NCBI RefSeq assembly: GCF_021917145.1 | Contig: NC_061076.1 | Span: forward strand, 1,779,032-1,843,031 | Direction: 5' to 3' | Source of the DNA: Hypomesus transpacificus | Lineage: Eukaryota; Chordata; Actinopteri; Osmeriformes; Osmeridae | Length of the DNA: 64,000 nt | The notes under the pieces: model-generated | What the model was told of the DNA's origin: nothing | The model's input: only the letters and a program-made list of their open reading frames with translations | Databases searched by the model: none | Translations under genes and position numbers: made by a program | In this document: positions 21,885 through 39,919 of the stretch, piece after piece | Numbering within the stretch: the stretch's first letter is position 1 | Layout: each line of letters opens with the position of its first letter

Positions 21885-24645
21885 TCAAGACAAAAACAAA
21901 GGTTGATCTTTTCGAGGGTGTGCAATAGCACCTGAAAGCATCACATTACCCGAAAACTGCTTATGTCATGTGTTCTTAACTCACCATGTACATCAGTGTC
22001 TTGTTTTTGATTAAACTGGATTACAAAGATGCTCTCTCGGATCTCTGCAACACAGAACTGTAGAGGAGCAGAATAAACAGCATTCCTTAGAGCCCTCTAT
22101 AAACAAAACACATTGTGTTCATTTTATTGGAGTGCATGACTGTATGAGGTAAATAAACCCTTTGACCTACAGGCACTTGTCTGGGAACAGTGTTGGGTTG
22201 CAGCCTCTTACGGCGCAGGAGGGAAAAAGGCCTCTCCTTTGTTGTGGAGTGCTCTTGAAAGCACAGACTGAAAACCTTGGCAGGCAAGAAAACATCCCAG
22301 TTGCGTGCATGTTCCTTCAAAAGATCAGTCACCATCCTGTTGAAGTACAGGATGAGTCAGTCTTCAGAGTATGAAAACTACTAGATACTTTTACCAGTAA
22401 ATAAAAAAAATCTTGTGTGTTGTTAATGTTAAATCACTGACCTGTCTATCACATCCTGCATGTCCAGATCCAGTATCCCAGTTTGCTGATGAAAGACTAC
22501 AAGAGGCTCCCAAAGTCCTTTTAGTTGTTTTTTCAATGCGTCATTGATCTGAAAACATTTACGTCAAATTATTTAAACTCTCAACGTCTTGAAGAACGTA
22601 AAGCACACTAAATATGTAGTGAGTCTCACAGACATCCAGCACCCTGTAAAGATACAGGTACAATCACAGACTAAACCATCTATGAAAACTGTATACATCC
22701 CCAAAAATTCATTTACTAAAACTTTCTTTGTTTGTAGGATCTTTCAAACCTATATTACAAATAAAAGTTATATTATGTATGAGATTTGATTTGTCTCACT
22801 TTTTTAATAAACTTCCGGCTCAGACGAGATAGTATTTTATATGGGAAACCAAAGTGGGAGATGATGTCAACGATATGGTTTGCAACCTCCACTGAGGTGT
22901 TTACTCTGAGGGGGAACGCTTCCAACCATTTGGAGTAGTAGTCAGTCACAGTCAGAATATACTTGCTTCCATTAAGTGTCGTGGGCATTGGTCCTCTAAT
23001 ATCCAAACCCAGCCATTCCCAAGGACCCTTGACCTGAGTAGAAATGATTTACATAATAAAACAAAATAAAAATATATCAAAGACAGGACACAGAAATTTA
23101 TCAATTAACTAAACAGTGAGTTGACTGCCAAGGATTAAAAGCTTTGTGATACATGCAGGATCGATATGGACTCCTTACCTCTATTACGTGCTTGAGAAGA
23201 AGGTCATTTTGGAGTTCTTTGTTTTCAGTCTCCACCTGTAGATGAGGGTGAGGGTCTGATCAGGATGACAGAGAAACCAACGAGCCATTAGAGGTATACC
23301 GAACTACTCACGTGAGAAGAGTTTACACCTGCCCATCGAATACTCTGCAAAAAAAAAATATGAGCGATATGACAAAATATCTGTATCTTTAGTTCTCTCA
23401 GCTTCGGCAATTTTCTTTACTATGAACTTTTCAGCAACCATGGAACAAACATTTGCATTAAATAAATGAAATTAACCGAAACATAAACTCAAGCATCTTA
23501 CATGTGGCAGACAGTAGTCCCCGTGGAAAAAACCTGGAAAAGACTCAATCGTTTGGATTGAATCGTCCATCAAAGTTACCCAGGTGCCACCCTCATCAGA
23601 GTATCTGACACACAATGAAATAATTACATTTTATAGGTTAAATATTTATTCAGCTTGTTCTAAACAACTGCTTGGACCAGCCACGTTTTTATTCTCACTC
23701 TCATTAAACACCAGGAACTAATACAAACAGCACACATTTCTCCTGTATTCATTAACTTGCCTTTTTGGTCTCTTCGATTTAGCTGATTTGGCAGGACTTG
23801 ACTGTGTTGGTATTTCAACAATGGAACTCTGCAGTTATAATAAAAGTTAAGGGCAGATAATAATCACTCGTTTGTGTTGTATTTGTGAGAGGAGTAGGCA
23901 TTACATACGATTTGACACCAAGGCACTAAATTTGCTTTATGACTACATATTCTTAATTCAAAGTTATTGCTTACCACTGCTTGTTTGCTTTTTTGTCTGA
24001 GAACCACCTGGAATTACAGATAAAGACTTTTTAACCTAGGAAATTACAAATGTGCTTTGGTCAGAAGGCAGAACGGGACATTCAACAAGTGGCAGGCTTT
24101 TGTCACTCTCTGACATCTAAATACAACGATCAATATTCATCGCTGTGTTGAACTAACGTGTTGTTCTGAAGAGCACCTTTTTCTTTTGCATGCTGCTTGA
24201 AAAGTTGAAAATGGTTGGAACTGCGTTCGCTCGGAGTCGTGCTCGTATATCTCCACCTATAATGTATTTCGGCTCAAAATGATCGAGGCACAAGACCGAA
24301 AATGGAGAAGGAGTCCAACCCTTCCACCTCAAATTCGCAAGCCATTTCTTCAGCCGTTTAGGATCTTTGAGTGGGAATCTGTAAAGACAAGAATAAAAAA
24401 CATATATTGCCATAACATGGCATCAAAATATTTGGCTTTGTAGATTTCCTTCGCCTCTTGTGTTGCTTGATGCTTTTCGACGTGCTGGCATACTGTACAT
24501 ACATGATAAATGCAAGCGATAGGCTAGCCTGTATGTGTTCGGCACGTCCGTGTCAACGTACGACTAGAAACTCTTACCTTACAAATTTCATGCCGGCTTT
24601 TGTGCGATTTTCACAATTGTATGCAGAACATTTAACTTTACCCAT
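21885..24645 (-). CDS. THAP zinc-finger host gene with an integrase-like domain
   Basis: Exon 1 (24578-24645) and exon 2 (24177-24378) encode a THAP-type C2CH zinc finger: GKVKCSAYNCENR, FVRFPLKDPKRLKKWL, PSPFSVLCLDHFEPKYI, LRANAVPTIF. THAP fingers bind DNA. Further small exons follow at about 24.00-23.96, 23.83-23.76, 23.61-23.50, 23.35-23.31 and 23.24-23.18 kb, carrying a basic linker and a short helix. Next comes an exon at about 22.8-23.03 kb matching the start of a retrotransposon/Ginger-type integrase core (WLGLDIRGPMP, YILTVTDYYSKWLEAFPL), then three or four more exons to a stop at 21885-21887. The frame stays continuous across all junctions I could read, one with a GC donor, so it looks like an expressed host gene. 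The integrase-like part seems shorter than a full catalytic core and is probably non-catalytic. Kinship to GIN1/GIN2-like host genes is possible; the exact orthologue is unknown to me. Confidence 0.7.
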
Positions 24646-24992
24646 TTTAGCTAGCTTATTTTAGCCTGCGCTAGCTAGCATAAATGATCTCGCAAATGTA
24701 TTTGGAATTTGTCTAGGTTAGAACAGATCGTTTCAGGTGTGTCATATTTACAAGCAGATTCAATATACGAGCTGGCTACTGTATCTATACAAGTTAAGTT
24801 GTTCTAAATAGTTTAAACAAACTGACAAGACAACCTCGAGTCTTCGGATGTTATGGTGTACAAAGATCTAAAATTTGCATGTGGGATTTTGTTGACTGCA
24901 CTTGCGCCCCACTTGACTCGGGCTGGAACAACAGACTTTAGTGACTAAAGACAGACTCTACTTGCCGATACTTCATTTCGTACAATGCACTA

Positions 24993-25047
<55 letters not shown>

Positions 25048-25545
25048 TTTTTTAACAATGTTGCATTGTTCATCAATTTAAAATGGAAGCACGGTATTTA
25101 GTTTAATCGGTGGTTTCTTAAGAATTGGTGATAGCGTACCCACCAATAATTGTCTCGTTGTAGTTGAACTCTAATGGGTTATGTGGGTTTCTTTTTTGAA
25201 GCAGGTGAGGCCTCTAATTTGTTGTCTTTGGATGAGTTACAGGTGGGAAAACCTCTACCCACAGAGGTTGTAGTGTGGTTAACATGTTGAGAGATAGTCT
25301 CAGATAAACTACAACTTACAGTGGTCCTAAGGGTGTTAACACTATGGTTATAGATGATGTCTGGGACAAGCTTCCTGTGCTCCTGGTAACTTGCCAATGT
25401 TGCTACTTAATTTGCTGAATAGGTAACAGAGATGATTTAATATTAAGACAGCAGCACATGCTTACATTTATTAAACAAATAAGTTCTCTGTGTGAAATTG
25501 AACCAACGAGACAAATGTTGATTAAAAAAAAAATTCAAAGCAACT
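24646..25545. other. upstream flank of the THAP gene and 3' flank of rusf1
   Basis: It contains a (TA)n microsatellite at 24995-25043 and otherwise AT-rich DNA. No coding exon is convincing. The start of the THAP gene lacks an obvious TATA box. Confidence 0.5.
24995..25043. repeat. (TA)n microsatellite
   Basis: About 49 bp of uninterrupted TA repeats. Confidence 0.95.
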
Positions 25546-28500
25546 TCAACTGCTCTTCTTTTTCCATTCAACCCTCCACTCGTCCCAGTCCAGTAGGTTT
25601 CGACTCATTTGCCATCCAGCTTCTTCCAAGCCTGTAAAATGTCATGAAACAGCAAAGATTTTGTATAATTTTTACTGTCTTGTAAATTGTCCATTTGTCT
25701 CGCACATGAACCATTTTCATAACCATGCATTCTGGGATGTATATTTAACTTACTGGTCTAATTAGCAAGACAACTACACAATAACATTTCTGAGTTGTTT
25801 TTGTATTTCAGGTTGCCAATGTATGCCATGCTGAATATTTGTACTTAATGTAGAGCTTACCTTTAAGGAATGGCTGGAATATTTGGTCCATTAGCTTGTC
25901 ACTCTCATAGACAAGATCCCAATGGTCTAGTGGTAAAAAATAATTTTGGGAGAGGAAGTGTTTGACATGCCAAGCTACTGTATTGGAAATGTACCATGTA
26001 CATGTCCTGATGTGATGAATGGATAAATCAGAATAGGGCACACCTTTACCTTTTTTTTCCCCATGTGAAATTGAGAGTTGCTTGAGAGCCCCCTCTAGTG
26101 GTGCTACAGGGCGTAACACAGTGCTGATACACAGTGCTTGGCACATGGCCCAGATCTCATCACACACTGATGCCTCTGGTCCCAAACAAACACACACACA
26201 GCCTGTGTGTGAAATAAAACGGTGTAAATGAACTACATATACTATTAATATTGTTTTAAACATATAGGACATGAAAAGTTATACATACCATGTTTGACTC
26301 CTATGAGAAAAGGTCTATTACTGTTTTTCATTGCCGCTTGTAGGTCCTCGTAGCTAAACAAAGGGAATAACTTATATAATTGTTGACAAATAATACACAC
26401 ACACAACAATGCAACACAATTTACCTGCTTACAAATTCCCCAAGTCTCACTCCAAGTCTGACGGGAGCAGTGCCTCTGAACTCTGTAAAACAGACCATTG
26501 TACTCCATTGAATAAATGATTGTAGATCATTTACTAACACTATATGTCATCCCGGATTAGAAAGACAGCCATACCTAGGAACACAGGTTCTCTGCGGTTA
26601 GCCTCTTGTGGACTTAAGACCCGTCCATCACTCAGGTACTGTCGGAGCAAAATGTTCAGTCGAGCTTCGTTGAGGGTTTCCATGACCACCGAGCGTACAG
26701 CTTTGTAATTGGCAAACAAGTGTAGGATTGTGAAAACGGAGAAGAGGATGAACGTCACCCTAAGGAGCAGAGACGGGAAATACTTTCAACCATTTAACCC
26801 CAGATGTCAATTACATCAATCAATTACATCAATTACAAATCAATTACATTTTACATTTAGCATACGCTCTTATCCAGAGCGATTTACAGTAAATACAGGA
26901 ACATTCCCCCCGAGTCAAGTAGGGTGAAGTGCCTTGCCCAAGGACACAACATCATTTGGCACGGCGGGGAATCGATCTGGCAACCTTCGTATTACTAGCC
27001 CGACTCCCTCACCACTCAGCCATCTGACTCCCTCCCACATTTTGAAGCCATCTTTGTGTAAAGATGTCCATCAAAAACAACAACTATGAATTAGCTTTAT
27101 TTTGTAGCTTTATCAAGCACTGGGGTTGAAATGCGCGTAATGCACTGACCCTAAACATAATGTAACTAATTTAGGACTTACGGTGGATTATCAGTGACCA
27201 GAGGAATTAGACCCAGACTGATGAGCAGCCCAGCCAGATTCACCAAAGTCTCCTGCACAGAAGACAAGCATGTTAGTAAAGAGAAAGCCATGGTTATGTT
27301 AACTGTATATCAACAAGAGAAAGATATTTATAACGTGCCTGACTCCCATCTTTGGCAGAGATGTCGGCCATGTTGTCTCTGCGAGCTTGGTGCATGGTCA
27401 GAGCTGCTCTGGTGGCCCCTCCTGCCACCCCCACTACGGACTGAAAGTGTCAAGAGAAAGAAAACACAAGTCATAATCAACGGAGCGTTGTCATGTGTCT
27501 TCCTGGTACTTAAAGAGTGATATAGCCCTTCTATAGCTCTGGGAAAAATATTACGAGACCACTTCACCTTTTTTCTTTCATTAAAAAAAAAAAGTTGAGA
27601 AGGACCATTTTGAGAGAGGAACAGAAGGGTAGAATTTGCATTGGCCTCAATTTTATCCTTCTGTTCCTCACTCAGAATTGTGCTACTCGACTTTTTTTTT
27701 TCCATGGAAGAAAGAGGTGCAGTGGGCTCTTATTTTTTGTCCCCACAGCTGTATTATCATAGAAACAAACACACCTTGAACACTCCTGCAGTGCACACAA
27801 TTACAGTGAAGCAAGTAGGGAAAATGGGAGCCAGAATTTCCATGAACATGGCAATGTCATTGAGAACATCGGCAAAAAGTCTGGTGGAGAAAACAAGTAG
27901 CATCTTAAATATCCAGAAACACTTATTAAATCAATCTGCCCTTTATATGTTCTGTGCTTGCCAACACTACCTCCATTTTTTGGCTTCAGAGTCCAGTTTG
28001 TTCCTAGAAATACAAATGTGATATTGACATTTTACTAAAATATGACATGCAAAAGATAACAGTAATGTTATCTTTGATATAGATACAATAGATATTTGAT
28101 ATAGATTTGGTATAGATACTATAACACCCACCCTTTATGCCAAGCAAAGAGTATTCTTCCTAACATCCCAGTGCCATCTAGAGTCAAATAAGAAGTTTAA
28201 AAAATTTTTACATACTATTTTTTTTGTGTGGAAAATTGGTAATTTTTACATTTTCAAGACACTCACCTCGAAGTAACCAGGTAATTGTTGCAGCAGCTAC
28301 CGTTGCTTCTTGGTTTCCAACACCAACTCCTCTTAAGGAAGCTTGAGTTGCAAGTGTACCAGAAAGAGAACTTGCAAATGCCTGTGATGTTTGCATTTGT
28401 GTGTTTGAGAGATGGGAAGGAGATATGGGGGTTTATTGAAAGGTATTAGCCTGGTAAGAACATGGGGAGTTGCACAAGTGTGAAGTATATCTTTAAAATA

Positions 28501-28881
28501 AACTTGTATTTGACATGATTTACCTGCAGGGTGTCCCAGAATTGATACTGTAGGTAATCCTGACTAACACTGTCTGGATAGCCCTGAGGCAGGAAGACAC
28601 TCTGCAAAACCAAAATAATGGGATCATAACAAATTATCTATTTGAGCTATATTTAGCGATAAAATATAGCTGCTATGGACCTTAAACATGCATTAATTCA
28701 ACGCTAATAGCTTGATGGTCTTTCTCACTTTGAAAACGCCTGTTAATGAATTGCCTAGAGTCCCCTCTGTCCCTTTTCCGTCTATTTTCCTCTCCAACGC
28801 TCCACCATTCAACTCATAGTTCCAGGACTCAAGAGACGCATATTTTTCAGTTGCCAGAAGTATAGTTTTCTCCCTCTCCAT
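25546..28881 (-). CDS. rusf1: RUS family member 1 (DUF647 membrane protein)
   Basis: This is the vertebrate member of the ROOT UVB SENSITIVE/DUF647 family, human C16orf58/RUSF1. Its molecular role is poorly known; the family is membrane-associated. Fourteen exons were read: 28729-28881, 28524-28601, 28267-28381, 28132-28177, 27971-28003, 27775-27880, 27339-27440, 27182-27252, 26575-26759, 26425-26482, 26289-26353, 26050-26202, 25861-25926 and 25546-25631. Matching signatures are VFLPQGYPDSVSQDYLQYQFWD, AFASSLSGTLATQASLRGVG, KKWRLFADVLNDIAMF, GGATRAALTMHQARR, AKDGSQETLVNLAGLL, HLFANYKAVRSVVMETLNEAR and the C-terminus GLEEAGWQMSR. Introns hold a palindromic MITE (27534-27751) and a SINE (26853-27036). 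The intron after exon 7 appears to start with GC. The start is the first in-frame ATG (MEREKTILL). Confidence 0.93.
26846..27043 (-). repeat. tRNA-derived SINE, copy 3, in a rusf1 intron
   Basis: The body is 26853-27036 in minus orientation, same structure as the 12.1-kb copy. It is flanked by the direct repeat acatttt (26846-26852 and 27037-27043), a plausible 7-bp target-site duplication. Confidence 0.85.
27534..27751. mobile_element. palindromic MITE, Tc1/mariner-like, in a rusf1 intron
   Basis: The left end (tagctctgggaaaaatattacgagaccac) and the reverse complement of the right end (cagctgtggggacaaaaaataagagcccac) are imperfect inverted repeats, and both sides abut a TA dinucleotide. The interior (gaggaacagaagggtagaat / attttatccttctgttcctc) is also nearly self-complementary, so almost the whole 218 bp can fold back. 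It has no coding capacity. The TA flanks point to a Tc1/mariner-type non-autonomous element. Confidence 0.75.
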
Positions 28882-30925
28882 TATGTCCACATCTATAAAC
28901 TGTCCGTTGATTGTTTCAGCAAATGTTGAATGGATGTTATATTCGCGGTTTGCTTGGGTATTCTCTCAATCTGAGCAGCATTTCCGTGTTTATATTAGCC
29001 ACGTCAGCTGTGCTTTGCTATTGGTTGAGAAATATTTGACTTTTATAAGCCTGGGCAGCCCGATACTAACGTTTGCGGTACTCGTCGATTGAGAAATCCA
29101 CCCACCTCAGCTCCCCTGGTGTGTAAAACAGAGTTGCAATATGCAAGCGCGCGCGAAACAGAGAGAGACAGTGAGAGACAACTGTATTCGAGTATTTGCC
29201 TGTTTATCTCTCTTTTGCTATCTCTCTAACTGTCCCTTCGAGTATTTCACAAAACTGTTTGTAAAATTAGCATGCTGATGTGTTTTAGCTTTGGCACAGT
29301 TTCTGCCACTTGCATTTGTGTTAACTTGCACTGAGTGAAACTGACTCGGTGTGTGGCGTCACGGCATAAGAATGTTGTCAGGTAGTTACTGCCTACACCT
29401 GGCCTGAAAGACACATTCATTATCTACGGTTCAAGGAAAGAAGTTGGTGGCGGAAGCCTTGATCCAGAAAGTTCACATTAACTAAAGGTCTTGAGCAATA
29501 ATGATTACAAAGAAAAGAAGCGTGACACGTTAAAGGGAAGGAGGAATATTTTACAATTGTATTAATGGCATACAAACACAAGGATATTTCTTCAGTTATG
29601 GAGTCAGATGAAGCATGGTTACAGAAATAGACAACAAACAAGCACACATTCTTTGTTAAGTGATTATGATGTTGGGAATGCATATTGAAACTATCCTAAA
29701 ATCAAGTCTGCTCACTGGCAAGCCAGGACAGGATTCAGGGGTCGGAAAACCCCTGGAATGTTGCACTGTTAAAGGGACGGGAGCCATGAAGAGGCTCTCA
29801 TATCGTAACCCTGTGATTGATGTTAAGACAGAGTGAGGCGCAGACAAGGTGCGGGAGCTGCGGAGATAGGGGGGGAGAGGGGGAGGATTATCGCGTAATG
29901 GGAGTGTGCGGTAGTAGGGCGTGGAACTTACACACATAAAATAGTTTCGCTAGTCGCTCCTCCGTCATTCACCAACTCTCAGTGGACAGAATCAAAGGAC
30001 AACACAGATAAAGCCATTAAGCAACTTTCTTGAGGAAAACATTATAATGGAATCTGCTGGGAGAAAAAGAGAAACAGTCTTTGGATAAATAGTACTAAAC
30101 TTGAACCACAGTATTCATATCTTAAGAAGGAAGCCACTGTGACTATAAAACAAATCACATCTCAGAGAAAGATTATGGGTATGTACAACTCCATACATCA
30201 GCCATGTGAATAGAGCTGCTTATGTACTCACACCTGTAACATAAGGTTTGATTAGAGGGTGGACTGAGGCATTCACCTGATCCTTTTGTAAATCAAGTCT
30301 GGACATGCACAGTGTTAGTAAAATACCTTTGACTGTGTCATCAGTTTATTTTCTGTGCCATATGGTGCTCAATCCTAATGTGTTACAGAGTTGATCGGTA
30401 TTCAGACAGTCCCATTTCGTGTTTTGGAATGAGCAAGCATTCAAAACTTCTAACATGTCTAATAAGCCTAATGATCAAACCCTTGATTGTAAAAAAATAA
30501 ATAAAAAGTGACTGCTGGGAAGCAAAACAATGACAAGCCTAAGGGGCTAAAATAAGGAAACCACGGTTACCAGACTGGAACTAAGGAGTAGTTGTCATAC
30601 CACATTTTTCTTTTGTTTCTTTAATTATTTGTGTCAGGTTGCTTAATATCCTTTCACCATTTAATTTGTGTTCTAGGCCAACAATAAAAGAGTTAACAAA
30701 AATCACAGTATTATCACTTAGGCAGTGAAATCATACCAGTTATTCAGGCTCTCAGTAAACAAGAAAGCAAACAATGCATACCACATCACTACATGTCCGA
30801 GGGGAAATCCCTGTGCCCTAAATAAGACAGGCCCGTATCGCTGAATATCACCCACTTGTACTGTTGTAAAAATCTCCCTCTCTGGGCCTTTCAACTATCT
30901 TCCCTCAGAAAAGGATCTTAAAGAA
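28882..30925. promoter_or_regulatory. divergent region between rusf1 and tmem265
   Basis: The two genes are transcribed away from each other. A TATA-like cataaaa at about 29936 preceded by gggcgtgg may mark the tmem265 promoter. An acceptor (cttccctcag, ending at 30908) just before the tmem265 ATG implies at least one upstream non-coding exon, probably near 29.96-30.2 kb. No other coding exon was recognised. Confidence 0.4.
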
Positions 30926-31429
30926 ATGGAGGAAATTGCTCTGAAAACTAAACTTCAGACCTCAGACAAGACAGATGCTTCTTCTGACAGCACCTGCATT
31001 GAAATGATCCCCTGCAGAGACCAGGCTTCCTCCACCAGAGACAAGGACCACAGGATACTAGCCATCGCCAGTATCATTTGTGGATTGTCCTGCATTGGCA
31101 TCGTGGCGCTGATCAACTCAGTCAAGGTATTTCTTTGTGCCCTCCTTTTTCTAAAACACCAATCAGCACAATTATCCACTGTCACCCAACACACCATATA
31201 AAAGCACAGGTTGCACGTTTTCAGTCGTGTCGGTCCATTTGAATCATGATCTCCTTCTTGCCAGGCTGAGACAACAAGAACTACCGATGGAAACACAGAC
31301 ACAGCTCGGCACTATTCCCATCGGGCAAAGAAGCTTGCGGTCATTTCTATTTTGTTGTGGGTTCTTCTTTTGGCGCTCACCCCTGCACTTCTGGCACTTG
31401 TATCATTTTTGCTGACTCTAATAGACTGA
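30926..31429 (+). CDS. tmem265: transmembrane protein 265
   Basis: A small protein of 121 residues from two exons, 30926-31126 and 31265-31429, joined at a GT-AG intron between Lys and Ala (NSVK/AETT). A polar N-terminus of about 45 residues is followed by one hydrophobic segment (RILAIASIICGLSCIGIVALI), a polar loop (HYSHRAKKL) and a second hydrophobic segment (LWVLLLALTPALLALVSFLL). The motif ATSIICG-like AIASIICGLSCIG and the ARKL-like loop resemble vertebrate TMEM265, whose layout recalls CD225/dispanin two-helix proteins. Function is not established. The gene is divergent from rusf1 and converges on prr14. Confidence 0.85.
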
Positions 31430-32544
31430 GCGTATCTTGACAAAACAAAAACAAGCTGAAACAATGCATTTGTTTCGGTTAAATTGTTACCAACTTTATT
31501 ACATAATTTATTTCATAATGTAACTAAATGTGCTTTATTTTTGATAATTGCATTGCATGTTGTTTTTTTAGAAAAGGAACTACTGTAACAGAAATGTCTA
31601 CTTACAAAGATTTTTGTAGAAATCTGTGTCGGCCTCATTAATATACACACATTCGTTTGTTCTTACTCTGGCTGCAACAAGAAATACAACCAATGTATAC
31701 CACATAATGAATGATCATGGCAAACCTTAAGGTAAAAAAGAACACTTTCATGCATTACAAATAGGTAAGGCAAGCAAACGTCTCTGGAAATACAATACAT
31801 CACACACTTAGAAAACCACGAATGACATATACAAAGCCAAAAAATGATTTAAAAAAACAATTATGAAAGACAAACTAAAGTGATGACACAATGGGTGAAT
31901 GACCCATTAGAGAATGGACGGCTTTCTTCAATTATTATTTATACAATCAAAAACACACAGCTAAAGATATTAATGCTGAAAAAGCTGTCATCTTAAAGCA
32001 CGAAAAAGCAGCAACTGACTTTACAGGGTCAATGGAGTAAACGCATGTCCCTCAAGTTGACTGAAGATTCAGTGTAGCTTAGCTATTGAGCTCATTGATT
32101 ATAGAAAGTCGACATCCACAAGCTGTGCTTTAGTTGAAAAGGAACTTGTACTGATGTATAACCCCCATGCATCCGTCTCGATAATGAGACATGAATGTGT
32201 ACCGGTGCATGTGCCGTATTATATATTACCTAAACCGACAATACTTGCATTAGCGCATTGGCCCAGTGGCTTGTGCACCATCGTTTATACTAACAGTCTC
32301 ATCAGCCCAGTACTCCTCCCCTCCATAATCCATTTCAAATGCTACAGTACACAGGGCAATAATGCAATTCTTAAATTATCCATTTAATAACAATAATCAA
32401 CTAAAATGGCACTGATTGTAAACAAGCTCACAATGACAGTGAACAAGATGGAAGTGCAGCTTGATGTTGGTTGAAGAGCACCTGTTTAAGAACATGTGAA
32501 CGTGCCACTGTTAGCCTCGACCTCTTCCTGATACTTGTCGATTG
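31430..32544. other. convergent region between tmem265 and prr14
   Basis: AT-rich DNA that should contain the two 3' UTRs. No further gene or repeat was recognised. Confidence 0.5.
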
Positions 32545-38266
<5,722 letters not shown>

Positions 38267-39919
38267 TGGACAGACTCAACTTTACTGTACCAAGGCTAAC
38301 ACTCAGTCTGTATTTCTCTGCAACAAAACAAACGCATGGTCATGGTAAGTACAAACAACACCATAACTCAACAACAAACGTGTGTCTCAACGAAAGACAA
38401 TAGCCTACATATTAGCTAGCTTGCTGGCTGGATTCCATAATGCAAAAGGCTACCTGTAGGTCCATAAAACTAAAAGATCAGTAGGAACCGGGTTAAGCCG
38501 TTACAAGTGGCATAGTGTGCTTTGCTTTCGTTTTGTTCCATATCACCTTCACACAATTTCAAACACATCCATTTTTTGTCGTCATGGGGATGCATTAACA
38601 AATCAAAGCTGTCGTTTCAAAGAAAGTGTTCGCAAAAATGTTTGGCTTGTTATGAAATGCAACAATCAACAAGCTGCCTTGCCCGCTCGATTACATTGCA
38701 ATGGCAGGGGTGAAACGAGCACAGCGGCGTGTAAATCGGTTTGAGGAACGATGATGCCGTTTGTGTGGTGCAGGGGCAAGAAGTTTCCGTGCGCGGTCTT
38801 TTAGCCTCTATGCCGATACTGTAAAGCTTACAATGTCGCATGTTTCTCGTGCTCGTTAAGTCATACTAGTGGTTATATTAAGTCTGTTGCAAAAAAACCC
38901 ATCTAAATTGCTACATATATGAGAACTCTACTATGCTATACTACTGTCACCTACTAGACGTACTACGCAGTAATTAACGTTAGCTACTAGAAAGCTAGGC
39001 TAACTTACTAGAGTACCATGAGACATCCCGGCTACGTATTTATCTCTACTTCAAAACAACATATACTCCCAACTCGCTGATTACAGCAACAGCAAGTCTT
39101 TTTTAAATATTAAAAACGGAAACTCACCATACTTATCAGGTTGTTATGAAGAAGCAGCATGTAGATTGCTAGCAGTAGCACGTACACCGAACTTGTATTG
39201 TAAATATACGCCGGACGGCGCCCTGCCATTTCGTTGGATATCCGTTCTTGAAATCGAAACAATTAACATATTGATTAGCCAATCAGGGCTAAGTTTCATG
39301 ACTAGAGACCCTGTGGTCCTGAAATCTAACCAATGGATGCGCAAAACAACTACACAGACCCGTGCTCAGTACGGTCGACCAATGAAAATTCGGGCAACAT
39401 GCAAACTTTGCGTAGAGATGTTTTGTGTTTATGGGTCCTTCGAGGATAGCCACATTGCGATAGTAGTGGGAAATGTTCGCCCTTTATGAAGTCTCTCCAT
39501 CCGTCGTGCGTATTTAAATTAAAACGTGCGAAACCCCTGTGGCTTTTAACTCAAATGTTGAGTTAGGTCTAGGTTGAATACATCATTGACCCTTGGTTTT
39601 TTGGTAGGTGTTCATCCTGCATGTGAGTCATACTCATAAACATTTAAGTAGAAGGGCTAAAATTAGTAGTACAATTTAGTACATTCACATTCATAGATTT
39701 AACACTTTGCAGCCACACCCAACCCACCCCTGCCACACAAAACACACACAGCTTAATCATGCTGAAATCAGTCTTATCATTTTTAGATTTATAATTTGTT
39801 TATTTAAAAAAACAAGAGTGGTAGAGTGTGCAGTGAAGGACCAGCGCACTTCATCTATTCAAAGGTAATGGAGGGTAAACCACGTGTATGGTATAAGCAT
39901 GTCAGAACATGTCAACAGT
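38267..39919. promoter_or_regulatory. prr14 5' exon and promoter; 3' flank of cd2bp2
   Basis: On the minus strand a splice donor (aagtatg/gtgagt, exon end at about 39128) followed by an acceptor (gttttgttgcag, about 38320) suggests a non-coding first exon of prr14 starting near 39.2 kb. An ATG closing that exon would run into a stop after five codons, a minimal upstream ORF. The remainder to 39,919 probably includes cd2bp2 3' UTR. No other gene was recognised. Confidence 0.4.

Noticed and set aside
22773-23006. Integrase-like frame read as a retrotransposon copy
   Set aside because: It has splice sites on both sides, in-phase flanking exons and no neighbouring reverse transcriptase, gag or terminal repeats, so a host gene exon fits better.
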